This document shows, one piece after another, positions 1 to 8,744 of a stretch of 64,000 nt of DNA. Both the position numbers and the translations under genes were made by a program. Source of the DNA: PXAP01 sp964520585. Its GTDB lineage: Bacteria > Bacteroidota > Bacteroidia > Bacteroidales > PUMT01. Where the stretch lies: the NCBI GenBank assembly GCA_964520585.1, contig CAZFOO010000007.1, positions 8,891-72,890 on the forward strand. The letters are read 5' to 3'. Under the pieces are notes generated by a model. That model was not told where the DNA came from and did no database searches. It worked only from the letters and a program-made list of their open reading frames with translations. Position 1 is the stretch's first letter. The number at the start of each line of letters is the position of its first letter.

Positions 1-86
1 AAAATTCTGAAATGCCTGGCTGTATATTACTCATTATTCCGGATATAATACTGCCTGTAATTCCGGCTGTGAAAATTTGACATTAA
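1..86. other. Short contig end before the first gap
   Basis: These 86 bases stand alone to the left of a 100-N gap. They are too short for a gene call, and no RNA or clear repeat is visible. Confidence 0.5.
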
Positions 87-186
87 NNNNNNNNNNNNNN
101 NNNNNNNNNNNNNNNNNNNNNNNNNNNNNNNNNNNNNNNNNNNNNNNNNNNNNNNNNNNNNNNNNNNNNNNNNNNNNNNNNNNNNN
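87..186. other. Assembly gap (100 N)
   Basis: A run of exactly 100 N, the usual placeholder for a scaffold join of unknown length. The sequence just to its right (194-227) is a 16-bp unit repeated at a period of 18 bp, so a local repeat may have stopped the assembler. Confidence 0.95.
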
Positions 187-193
187 TTCCTGA

Positions 194-227
194 TCAGGGA
201 AGATTTGCCGGTCAGGGAAGATTTGCC
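194..227. repeat. Two-copy 18-bp tandem repeat at the end of glmM
   Basis: The unit TCAGGGAAGATTTGCC occurs at 194-209 and again at 212-227, with a two-base spacer. The second copy contains the glmM stop codon and the last codons; the first copy lies just downstream of the gene. It abuts the 100-N gap, so more copies may be hidden in the gap. Confidence 0.75.
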
Positions 228-1600
228 TTAATAACTTTTATTATCATACCAGCAAGGTCTTCAGCCTTCTGCCTGTCTGCCCCTTCAGAATAGATCCTTA
301 TTATCGGTTCCGTATTCGATTCCCTTAGGTGTACCCATCCTTCCGGGAAATCTATCCTCACGCCGTCAGTCTCATTAACCGGGTAATTCGAATAATGATC
401 TTTTATTCCTTTAAGTATTGCACCGGTATGGATGCCCGGAGTCAGTTCAATTTTATTTTTAGACAGGTAATAATCCGGATATCTTTTTCTAAGCTCAGTG
501 CATTTGACTTTTTGCCTGGCAAGATGTGAGAGAAACAGGACTATACCTACCAGGGCGTCACGGCCGTAATGCAATCCGGGGTAAATTACACCTCCGTTAC
601 CTTCTCCACCGATAACAGCGTTGGTGCGTTTCATCTCCGATATTACGTTCACTTCACCAACCGCAGAGGCGGTATGACTGCCCCCGTATTTTTCGGTAAT
701 TTCTTTAAGTGCTTTTGTGGAAGAAAGGTTTGAAACCGTGTTCCCGGGGGTGTTCATAAGCACATAATCTGCCACAGCCACCAGGGTATACTCTTCTCCG
801 AACATGGTGCCGTCTTCATTTATAATTGCCAGCCTGTCAACATCCGGATCAACCGCAAAGCCCAGGTCTGCATTATTTTTAACCACAGTTTCAGATAATC
901 CTTTTAAATTTTCGGGCAATGGCTCGGGATTATGTGAAAATATGCCGTCCGGTTTGCAGTTAATTTCTATCACATCATCCACTCCAATAGCTTTAAGCAG
1001 TTCAGGCAGTATTATGCCTCCGACCGAATTAACACAATCAATAACCACCCTGAATTTCCTTGCCCTTATGGCTGCTATATCAGCAAGGGGCAGTTCCGTT
1101 ACTGACCTGATATGTTTTTCATCTAAACTTCTGTCGGTTTTATAATTGCCAAGTGCGGATATCTCTGCGTATTTAAAATTCTCTTTGGTGGACATGTTAA
1201 GCAGTTCTTCGCCATCGGCGGCGGACAGGAATTCTCCATTGTTGTTTAGAAGCTTAAGCGCATTCCATTCTGCCGGATTATGACTGGCTGTAAGAATAAT
1301 GCCCCCATCGGCTTTCTCAAACTGTACCGCCATTTCCACGGTTGGAGTAGATGCAGGTCCGAGATCTGTTACATCAATACCCATCCCCATCAGGGTTCCA
1401 CATACTATCTTGTTTACCATATCTCCCGAAATTCTGGCATCGCGACCAATGATAACTTTATAACTATCTTTTCTTTCACGGTTTTTTATCCACATTGCAT
1501 AAGCAGATGAAAACTTTACCAGATCAAGAGGAGTGAGATTTTCGCCGGGATCATTTCCTATAGTGCCGCGAATTCCCGAGATGGATTTTATTAGAGTCAT
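212..1600 (-). CDS. glmM: Phosphoglucosamine mutase / phosphomannomutase family enzyme
   Basis: Alpha-D-phosphohexomutase, about 462 residues. In Bacteroidota this cytoplasmic enzyme is usually assigned as GlmM, which converts glucosamine-6-phosphate to glucosamine-1-phosphate for UDP-GlcNAc and cell-wall synthesis. Visible motifs are the active-site phosphoserine loop TASHNP (Ser about 106), the metal loop DPDVDR (about 251-256), the sugar-binding GGEGNGG loop and the C-terminal phosphate-binding RESNTEP. The ATG at 1600 is chosen because the protein then begins MTLIKSISGIRGT, the usual family start; the frame runs 25 codons further up but adds only unrelated residues. Phosphomannomutase activity cannot be excluded from sequence. 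Confidence 0.88.
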   Translation of the reverse strand: MTLIKSISGIRGTIGNDPGENLTPLDLVKFSSAYAMWIKNRERKDSYKVIIGRDARISGDMVNKIVCGTLMGMGIDVTDLGPASTPTVEMAVQFEKADGGIILTASHNPAEWNALKLLNNNGEFLSAADGEELLNMSTKENFKYAEISALGNYKTDRSLDEKHIRSVTELPLADIAAIRARKFRVVIDCVNSVGGIILPELLKAIGVDDVIEINCKPDGIFSHNPEPLPENLKGLSETVVKNNADLGFAVDPDVDRLAIINEDGTMFGEEYTLVAVADYVLMNTPGNTVSNLSSTKALKEITEKYGGSHTASAVGEVNVISEMKRTNAVIGGEGNGGVIYPGLHYGRDALVGIVLFLSHLARQKVKCTELRKRYPDYYLSKNKIELTPGIHTGAILKGIKDHYSNYPVNETDGVRIDFPEGWVHLRESNTEPIIRIYSEGADRQKAEDLAGMIIKVIKANLP

Positions 1601-1773
1601 ATTAAAAAGTATTGATTTTTTTGATAAATACGAAGTTAATTCAATTGCTTCAATTAGACAGCAAAATATTTTCAAAAACTGCAGGTCATTGTCTGATCTC
1701 CTGGTTTTTTAGACCGGAAATTAGTCGAATGGACCTTAAAGCAGTAGTCAGAAAATTTTACCATTAAAAATAT

Positions 1774-1781
1774 TAACTTTG
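1774..1781 (+). promoter_or_regulatory. Putative -7 element for the pseudouridine synthase gene
   Basis: TAACTTTG fits the Bacteroidota -7 motif TANNTTTG and lies 54 bp before the ATG at 1836. No TTTG is visible at the -33 spacing, so this is a partial match. Confidence 0.4.
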
Positions 1782-1835
1782 CAACTTTATGTTATATAAT
1801 AACACCCGCCTTTTTCACAAAACAAGCAGACCATA

Positions 1836-3283
1836 ATGCAGGATAAGGATAAAAAGAACTCAGGCAGAAAGGGAGTTTCTGAAAAAAGAGATAATTCTTC
1901 ATCCCGGAAAGGGACGAAGAAATTACAAACAGACAGAAATAAACCGGCCGGTAGATCTGTGCGTTCAGAAGAACAGGACCGCGGCAAACTGAGTGAAAAA
2001 CCGCGTCAGCCGGGTAGAGTTGGTCGAAGCAGATCTGAAGGGAGGTCCCTTGATGAAGGAGGACCTGTCCGCAATAAGCCTGAAAGACCTTTCAGGCAGG
2101 GAAAGGATAATGAACCAGGCAGCAAGTCTGCCGGCGAGCGTAAAGAAGATGTGCATCCTTTTGAAAAGTTCAGGCGGGAAAATGCTGTTTCAGGCAGAAA
2201 AGATAAAAGGGCTGAAAGGGGCGACAGGGAGAAGAGGTTTGAAAGGGGTGACAGGGATAAAAGATCTGGAAGTAACAGGGACAGGAAGTTTGAAAGGGGT
2301 GACAGGGATAAAAGATCTGGAAGTAACAGGGACAGGAAGTTTNNNNNNNNNNNNNNNNNNNNNNNNNNNNNNNNNNNNNNNNNNNNNNNNNNNNNNNNNN
2401 NNNNNNNNNNNNNNNNNNNNNNNNNNNNNNNNNNNNNNNNNNGTTTGAAAGGGGTGACAGGGATAAAAGATCTGGAAGTAACAGGGACAGGAAGTTTGAA
2501 AGAGGCGAGAGGGATAACAAACAAAAGAGCGGGGATAATTTTTCAGGAAATAAGCCCTATTCTCCTAAAGAGATCCGACTGAACCGTTACATTGCCAATT
2601 CGGGGGTCTGTTCCCGGCGGGAAGCAGATGATTATATCCTGGCAGGTCATGTAAAGGTTAATGATAAGGTTGTTAAGGAGCTTGGAGCGAAAGTAACCTA
2701 TTCGGATACAGTAAGGTTTAAAGGTAAGAGGCTTAATCCTGAGAAAAAAATATATCTTTTACTTAATAAGCCAAAGGATTATATCTCTACTGTTGATGAT
2801 CCTTATGCCAAGAGGACTGTTATGGATCTGGTAAGGAGTTCCTGCAGGGAGAGGATATATCCGGTCGGCAGACTGGACCGGCTTACAACCGGCTTGCTTT
2901 TGTTTACCAATGACGGCGACCTTACCAAAAAGCTGACCCACCCTTCTCACCAGGTCACAAAAATTTATCAGGTCGGACTGGACCGGCCTCTCGAACGGGC
3001 CGATATGGAGAAAATTGCTGCAGGGGTTGAACTGGAAGACGGACCTGTTCATGCAGATGAGATAAGCTATGTTGATCCGGTTGATAAATCGCAGATTGGC
3101 ATCCAGCTGCATTCGGGCAAAAACAGGATTATCAGGCGGATATTTAAACATCTTGATTATAAGGTGGTGAAACTGGACAGGGTCTTTTTCGCCGGACTGA
3201 CAAAGAAGAACCTGCCACGTGGGAAATGGCGATTTCTGAATGAAAAAGAAGTGAACAGATTGAAAATGAATATATTTCAATGA
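1836..3283 (+). CDS. RluB/RsuA-type rRNA pseudouridine synthase with repetitive basic N-terminal arm (broken by a gap)
   Basis: Isomerises uridine to pseudouridine, probably in 23S or 16S rRNA. The C-terminal half is a standard enzyme: an S4 RNA-binding domain begins near 2573 (RLNRYIANSGVCSRREAD), followed by the catalytic GRLDRLTTGLLL motif with the nucleophilic Asp at 2876-2878. Before it lies a very hydrophilic arm of more than 200 residues rich in Arg, Lys, Asp, Glu, Gly and Ser, containing 17-residue repeats (FERGDRDKRSGSNRDRK). A 100-N gap (2343-2442) falls inside these repeats and puts the two halves in different frames. The frame closes if the missing length is 47+51k bases, so I treat this as one intact gene. 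Such basic arms occur on this family in Bacteroidota. It overlaps era by 4 bp (ATGA), implying translational coupling. Confidence 0.85.
2238..2518 (+). repeat. 51-bp in-frame tandem repeat interrupted by the gap
   Basis: Perfect 51-bp copies lie at 2238-2288 and 2289-2339. A third begins at 2340 and runs into the gap. After the gap another perfect copy lies at 2444-2494, followed by a diverged one from 2495. Each unit encodes 17 charged residues. The perfect identity explains why assembly failed here. Confidence 0.92.
2343..2442. other. Assembly gap (100 N) inside tandem repeat
   Basis: A placeholder of exactly 100 N. Flanking repeat phase shows that 47 bases plus a whole number of 51-bp units are missing. 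98 bases (k=1) is the value nearest the placeholder, but larger values are equally possible. Confidence 0.95.
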
Positions 3284-4167
3284 AGATGACACATAAATCC
3301 GGCTTCGTTAATATTCTTGGAAATCCGAATGTTGGGAAATCAACAATCATGAATGCCCTGGTAGGGGAAAACCTGTCCATTATTACTTCAAAGGTTCAGA
3401 CTACCCGTCACCGCATTATGGGTATAGTTAACGGGGAGGACTTCCAGATTATTTATTCCGATACCCCTGGAATAATAAAACCTAATTACAAACTGCATGA
3501 GTCGATGATGAAGTTTGTAAACAGTGCCCTCGATGATGCCGATGTCCTGCTCTATGTAACCGATGTCAACGAGAATCTTACTGCTGAGCACGACTATCTT
3601 AAAAGAATCAGTACGCTGAACATACCTGTTGTTCTATTAATTAATAAGATAGATCTTGTAAAAGAACAGGAAGAGGTTGAAGTGCTTGTTGAAAAGTGGC
3701 GGAAAATTCTGCCCGGAGCTTATATCATACCCCTTTCCGCAAAGGAGAAGTTCAATTTAAATACAGTATTTCAAACTGTGACCGGGATTCTGCCGGAATC
3801 GCCTCCTTATTATCCCAAAGATACACTTACCGATAAATCGGAAAAATTTTTTGCTTCTGAGATCATCCGCCAGAAAGTATTGCTCAACTACCAAAAAGAG
3901 ATACCATACTCCACAGAAATAGAAATTGAGGAATTTCAGGATAAAGAAGAAATACTACGCATGAGGGCAGTGATACATGTTATGAGAGATACCCAGAAAG
4001 GGATTATAATAGGAAAAAAGGGGGCTGCCCTGAAAAAAACAGGTACTGCGGCCAGGCTTGAGCTTGAAGCGTTTTTCGGCAAGAAGGTTTTTCTGGAATT
4101 ATTCGTGAAAGTGAACAGGGACTGGCGCACTAAGGATTATCAGCTAAGGAGATTTGGTTACAGGTAA
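3280..4167 (+). CDS. era: GTPase Era
   Basis: Ras-like GTPase that binds the 3' end of 16S rRNA and acts in 30S ribosome maturation; 295 residues, the normal length. The G domain shows the P-loop GNPNVGKST (residues 14-22), G3 DTPG and G4 NKID. The C-terminal KH domain has the GIIIGKKGAALK core. The start ATG overlaps the upstream pseudouridine synthase stop as ATGA; an in-frame ATG two codons later is an alternative. With der downstream, this forms an rRNA modification and ribosome-assembly cluster. Confidence 0.97.
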   Translation: MKMTHKSGFVNILGNPNVGKSTIMNALVGENLSIITSKVQTTRHRIMGIVNGEDFQIIYSDTPGIIKPNYKLHESMMKFVNSALDDADVLLYVTDVNENLTAEHDYLKRISTLNIPVVLLINKIDLVKEQEEVEVLVEKWRKILPGAYIIPLSAKEKFNLNTVFQTVTGILPESPPYYPKDTLTDKSEKFFASEIIRQKVLLNYQKEIPYSTEIEIEEFQDKEEILRMRAVIHVMRDTQKGIIIGKKGAALKKTGTAARLELEAFFGKKVFLELFVKVNRDWRTKDYQLRRFGYR

Positions 4168-4257
4168 TGGAGAATTGCCTTTTCTAAACCGTAGAAAACA
4201 ATAAATCAGTTTGTTTAAAACAAAAGCAGGACGCCTGCATTTATAATATAAAATAAG

Positions 4258-5565
4258 ATGAGTCATATTGTTGCAATAGTAGGCAGGCCCAATGTCGGGA
4301 AATCAACCTTGTTCAATCGTCTGTGCGGTGAAAGGAAAGCCATTGTCGATGAGCTTTCAGGGGTGACGAGGGACCGGCACTATGGAAAATCGGACTGGAA
4401 CGGAAAGGAGTTCTCGATAATAGACACGGGTGGATATATTTCCAATTCTGCCGATATTTTTGAAGAAGAAATACGCAAACAGGTTATACTTGCCATTGAG
4501 GAAGCTGACAGAATACTTTTCGTAGTTGATGTCATGAGCGGGATAACCGATCTGGATGAGGTAATTGCAGGTCTTCTGAGAAAAAGCCGTAAAAAATGCC
4601 TGGTCGTGGTAAATAAGGTTGATAATACTCAAAGATATTATGATGCCAATGTATTCTATGGACTGGGACTTGGTGATATATATCCTGTATCTGCCATTAA
4701 CGGCTCGGGAACCGGAGAGTTGCTTGATGCCCTGGTGGCTGATTACTCGCTTCCTGCCGATGAGGGTGAAGAGGACGAAACCCCCAGATTCACCATTGCG
4801 GGCAGGCCTAATGTCGGAAAATCTTCTCTTGCCAATGCCCTTTTGGGAGAGGAAAGAAATATTGTTACACCCGTTGCAGGTACAACAAGAGATTCGATCC
4901 ATACTCATTATAAGAAATTTGGGAATGAATTTTTTCTTATAGATACCGCCGGATTACGCAAGAAAGGCAAGTTGATGGAGAACGTTGAATTTTATTCAAT
5001 TATGAGATCGGTCAGGGCAATAGAAGATGCCGATGTCTGTCTTTTAATGATTGATGCTACCCGTGGAATAGAAGGTCAGGATGTGAATATCTTTAACCTT
5101 ATTGTGAGGAATAAAAAAGGTGTGCTGATCCTTGTCAATAAATGGGATCTGGTGGAAAAGGATACCGGGTCGGTGAAAGAGTTCACTGCTATGATCAGGG
5201 AAAGAATATCTCCTTTTGAGGATGTGCCGGTAATATTCACTTCTGCCATCACTAAACAGCGCATACATAAAGCACTGGAGACAGCTGTTGAGGTATATAA
5301 AAGGCGGAAACAAAAGATACCCACCTCCAGACTTAATGAGGTTCTGAGGGAAGCTGTCGACCAGTTCCATCCTCCTGCTATAAAGGGAAAGTATATTAAG
5401 ATAAATTATGTAACCCAGCTGCCCGTAAAAACCCCGGCGTTTGTATTTTTTTGCAATTTACCGCAGTATATCAGGGCCCCTTATAAACGGTACCTTGAGA
5501 ACAGGATACGTGAGAAGTTTGATTTTACAGGGGTTCCGATTCAGCTTTTTTTCCGGAAAAAATAA
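4258..5565 (+). CDS. der: Ribosome-associated double GTPase Der (EngA)
   Basis: Essential GTPase for 50S subunit biogenesis; 435 residues as expected. Two tandem G domains are visible, each with its own P-loop (GRPNVGKST at residues 8-16 and GRPNVGKSS near residue 181), DTGG/DTAG G3 motifs and NKVD/NKWD G4 motifs. A KH-like domain follows, ending in the basic tail LFFRKK. It lies 90 bp after era on the same strand and meets the next gene end to end with 7 bp between stops. Confidence 0.97.
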   Translation: MSHIVAIVGRPNVGKSTLFNRLCGERKAIVDELSGVTRDRHYGKSDWNGKEFSIIDTGGYISNSADIFEEEIRKQVILAIEEADRILFVVDVMSGITDLDEVIAGLLRKSRKKCLVVVNKVDNTQRYYDANVFYGLGLGDIYPVSAINGSGTGELLDALVADYSLPADEGEEDETPRFTIAGRPNVGKSSLANALLGEERNIVTPVAGTTRDSIHTHYKKFGNEFFLIDTAGLRKKGKLMENVEFYSIMRSVRAIEDADVCLLMIDATRGIEGQDVNIFNLIVRNKKGVLILVNKWDLVEKDTGSVKEFTAMIRERISPFEDVPVIFTSAITKQRIHKALETAVEVYKRRKQKIPTSRLNEVLREAVDQFHPPAIKGKYIKINYVTQLPVKTPAFVFFCNLPQYIRAPYKRYLENRIREKFDFTGVPIQLFFRKK

Positions 5566-5572
5566 TACCGGC

Positions 5573-8500
5573 CTATACCTTAATACCCATGAACAATACA
5601 TCGTCTACCTGATCAAAATCTCCTTTCCAGAGATTGAAATTATTGCTTATATACTCGTATTGTTCCTTCATTGGTTTATGGCAGATATCTGCCAGGAGGT
5701 TTTTAAGCCGGACCATTTTAAATTTTTTGCCAAGTGGTCCGCCAAACTGATCGGGGTAACCATCTGAAAACAGATAGATGATATCGCCCGGTTGCAGTTG
5801 ATAACCATTGTTTTCAAATTCTTTTTCCTGGATAACATGACCTCCGATAGAATTTCTGCTTCCTCTTATATACAGAAGCTCTCCCTTATGGAGCATTATG
5901 ATCGGCCGCATTGCCGACGAGAAGCGCAGATACCTCCGGGTTACGTCGAATTCACATACAGTGATATCCATGCCATCTGTTGATTTTCCGTCTGAATCTA
6001 CATTCTGGTTCAGAGTGCTTGTAATTTCACGGTCAAGTGTCTGAAGAATTTCCGAAGGGGAATTGATATCCTGGCGCATACAGATATCCTTTATCAACGT
6101 TGTTCCTATCATTGACATAAAAGCCCCCGGCACTCCGTGTCCTGTGGAATCAGCGCACACAATCAGGAACTTGTCCTCGTTAACCTTGTCAAACCAATAG
6201 AAGTCCCCGCTTACAATATCCCTTGGCCTGTAAAATACAAATGATTCGATAAAATTTTCTTCGATCCTGGAAACCGGTGGTAAAATACTTGCCTGTATCC
6301 TCTGGGCGTAATTTATACTGTCTGTTATATCCCTGTTCTTATGCTCTATTTCCTGTTTCTGCTCAACCACCTCTTTGGTCCTTATGACAAGCTCCCTCTC
6401 GATCCGTTCTTTTTCGAGCCGAAGGTTTCTTTCCCTGATCTTTATTATAATAAAAAGCAGCAGAGCTATAGCTAGGATAACAAAAAGGAAGAAATACCAT
6501 TTTTTCCAGATAGGTTTATCTACAATAACAGACAGTTTTAGTGGAGTTTCGGTAACCACTCCTTCTGCACTAAAAGCGCGAAGGAGGAAATTAAAGCTGC
6601 CGTCATCGATCCGTGAGTAGTATGCAAATCTCTGGGAAGACAGATCTGACCAGTCAAGGTCATAACCATCAAGCTTATATTGATACCTTACTTTATCAGG
6701 ATCAGTAAAGTGCAGTCCTATAAATTCAATTCTCAATTTGTAGCTGCCGTAAGGCAGGGAGACACGGTCAGTAGTTTCATATTCTTCATCAGATATTACT
6801 ACTGATGTTATATTAAGCAGGGGAGGAGCCTCCTCCGTTCTTTCTTTTGAGGGGTCATATGAAACCAGTCCCTCGCTGGTCCCAAAAAGTAAAACCCCGT
6901 CTGCAGTCTTGTGGGCGGCGTTAGCGTTAAAATCGCCTCTTATTGCACTTTCTGTGCCGTAGGTGCGGACAAAGTAAGTGGCCGGATCCACCCTGCTGAC
7001 CCCGAGTCTGTGACCAACCCATACAGATCCTTCATCTCCGGTTATCAAACTGTAGCAAAAATTTGAATGCAGACCTTCATCGGTAGTAAGGTGAATGATT
7101 GTGTCATTGGTCACCTGTAATATTCCATGTCCATTGGTCGCTATCCACAGCCGGCCTTCTTTATCCTGTTCCAAAGCAACAATATCCAGTGCAATGCCGG
7201 CAATTCCTATCTCATTACTGGTTTCAACATCGACAAGACTGTTGCTGAGGGTTGCTATCCATGTTATTCCTTCGGAATCAGTATATAAGCTTTTTATTAA
7301 GTTATGGGGAAGTCCCTCATAGGTAGTATATTGATTCACTTCACCGGACTCCAGGTCAAACTCAAAAACACCGCTGTTAGTTGCAGCTCTCAATGTCCCG
7401 TTATGGTATTCCAGATCATTGATGCTGTTTTCCAGGGAATTAGCTGAAACATGAAATGGAACAGCATTGCGGACATCTTTATCCAGCCTGTAAATACCAC
7501 TGGTCTCGGTTCCTATGTAAAGATCACCTTCAAAGCCGGAAGCAAGTGCAGTTATCCTGTCAAAGGGGAGTCCGCGTTGTGTACCATAGAATACCGGACT
7601 GCCTTCACTGTCTTTTGGTTTTCTAAGCAGGCCACTTTCCCCGCCCAGCCATAAATAGTCATTATCGGACAATACTGCCGACACATCTTTACCGAACGGT
7701 TCATCGAAAGTCGTGTAGAAGCTGAACGATTCATCAGCAATCAATGAGAGTCCGTTATAGGTAGCAAACCAATAGTTACCTTCAAAATCCTGAAAAACTT
7801 TATTGACAATATCTGCTGCCAGTCCGTTTTCCGATGAAAAGTTCCTGACTTCGGGATTTTGGTTCGGTGAGAAAAGATCACTGATCTTATAAACGCCATT
7901 TCCCCAGGTGCTCACCCAAAGATCCTCGCGGTCGTCCAGAAAGACAGACTGGATCCTGGAAAATCCGAAACCGAACCTGTCACCGGTGTTGTTAACAGTG
8001 TAACCGGAATCATCAGATTTCTGCAAATGGAAAAGACCCCGTTCCCTGGTTCCGGCAAAGATACCTTTACCTTCAAAGGAGTGGAGACTTTCAATTGTAA
8101 CAGCTGGCACACCTGAGATTCTTTCTTTCATTTCCGGGTTTTCTCCCGGCATATAGGAAAAACTGTAGAGTCCTTCGAATGAGCCTATAAGCAATTCGTC
8201 ACTGCCGGCAAAAACTATCGAGGTGATGGGAGTGGAGTTGAAACTTTCATCAAACAAATTGATTTTCATGTCGTTATCGGCGACCAGTATTCCGTGCTGC
8301 TGGGAGGCGATGAGGATATTCCCCTGATGATCTTCTGTAATGCCGGTTATGGTTGTACGAACTCCCTTATTATCGATCACTTTGATCCTGCTGTTTTCGA
8401 GTACCGAGACACTGCCGTTATTATGGCCGAACCAGATCCTTCCTTTGGAATCGTGAAAACTTGTATTGACAAAATCCTGCGGGAGTGAATCACGGGTGGG

Positions 8501-8725
8501 ATTGGGTTCAAATTCAAAACCATTGAAACGCGCCAGGTGAGTTCCTGTTCCGATCCATATATATCCTGACTGATCCTGGTCCACCGTATAAATAAATCTG
8601 TGTGGAATACCCTCCTCTATTCCGTAATTTCTGAACTGGTATTCTTGTGCAGAAAGGGAAAATAATATGATGAAAAGGAGAATAGCAGAAAAAACGGATG
8701 TTTTTGAATAGGGGCCCGGCATCAT
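5573..8725 (-). CDS. Two-component-type beta-propeller sensor with SpoIIE/PP2C phosphatase output
   Basis: A 1050-residue membrane sensor. In order: signal peptide or N-terminal anchor (about 1-27); a large periplasmic domain of Reg_prop beta-propeller repeats (about 28-630; recurring patterns such as SGYIWIGT, EGRLWIAT, EGSVWVGH); a Y_Y_Y immunoglobulin-like domain (about 640-710, RYQYKLDGYDLDW); one membrane helix (about 730-750); a charged coiled coil (about 752-800); and a SpoIIE-type PP2C phosphatase (about 805-1050) with RPRDIVSGDFYW, DSTGHGVPGAFMS and LFSDGYPDQFGG metal-site motifs. The propeller part matches hybrid two-component sensors of Bacteroidota, but there is no histidine kinase, receiver or HTH domain. 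The output is predicted to be Ser/Thr dephosphorylation, perhaps of an anti-sigma antagonist; no partner gene is visible. It begins 19 bp after the upstream secreted protein's stop, so the two are probably co-transcribed. Confidence 0.88.
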   Translation of the reverse strand: MMPGPYSKTSVFSAILLFIILFSLSAQEYQFRNYGIEEGIPHRFIYTVDQDQSGYIWIGTGTHLARFNGFEFEPNPTRDSLPQDFVNTSFHDSKGRIWFGHNNGSVSVLENSRIKVIDNKGVRTTITGITEDHQGNILIASQQHGILVADNDMKINLFDESFNSTPITSIVFAGSDELLIGSFEGLYSFSYMPGENPEMKERISGVPAVTIESLHSFEGKGIFAGTRERGLFHLQKSDDSGYTVNNTGDRFGFGFSRIQSVFLDDREDLWVSTWGNGVYKISDLFSPNQNPEVRNFSSENGLAADIVNKVFQDFEGNYWFATYNGLSLIADESFSFYTTFDEPFGKDVSAVLSDNDYLWLGGESGLLRKPKDSEGSPVFYGTQRGLPFDRITALASGFEGDLYIGTETSGIYRLDKDVRNAVPFHVSANSLENSINDLEYHNGTLRAATNSGVFEFDLESGEVNQYTTYEGLPHNLIKSLYTDSEGITWIATLSNSLVDVETSNEIGIAGIALDIVALEQDKEGRLWIATNGHGILQVTNDTIIHLTTDEGLHSNFCYSLITGDEGSVWVGHRLGVSRVDPATYFVRTYGTESAIRGDFNANAAHKTADGVLLFGTSEGLVSYDPSKERTEEAPPLLNITSVVISDEEYETTDRVSLPYGSYKLRIEFIGLHFTDPDKVRYQYKLDGYDLDWSDLSSQRFAYYSRIDDGSFNFLLRAFSAEGVVTETPLKLSVIVDKPIWKKWYFFLFVILAIALLLFIIIKIRERNLRLEKERIERELVIRTKEVVEQKQEIEHKNRDITDSINYAQRIQASILPPVSRIEENFIESFVFYRPRDIVSGDFYWFDKVNEDKFLIVCADSTGHGVPGAFMSMIGTTLIKDICMRQDINSPSEILQTLDREITSTLNQNVDSDGKSTDGMDITVCEFDVTRRYLRFSSAMRPIIMLHKGELLYIRGSRNSIGGHVIQEKEFENNGYQLQPGDIIYLFSDGYPDQFGGPLGKKFKMVRLKNLLADICHKPMKEQYEYISNNFNLWKGDFDQVDDVLFMGIKV

Positions 8726-8744
8726 TTAACAGGTTTTGATGGGT

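Noticed and set aside
1993..2448. Long alternative frame through the repeat region giving GVTGIKDLEVTG-type repeats
   Set aside because: It is a shadow of the 51-bp repeat read in another frame. Only the charged frame connects to the S4 and catalytic domains once the gap is resolved.
2238..2518. Regular repeats that could be mistaken for a CRISPR array
   Set aside because: Units are directly adjacent with no unique spacers and lie in frame inside a gene. No cas gene is present anywhere in the window.
5547..5562. Palindrome TTTTTTCCGGAAAAAA at the end of der as a terminator
   Set aside because: It has no loop and lies within the der C-terminal codons; a stem would need a tight four-base turn made of its own centre. 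Not a convincing terminator.
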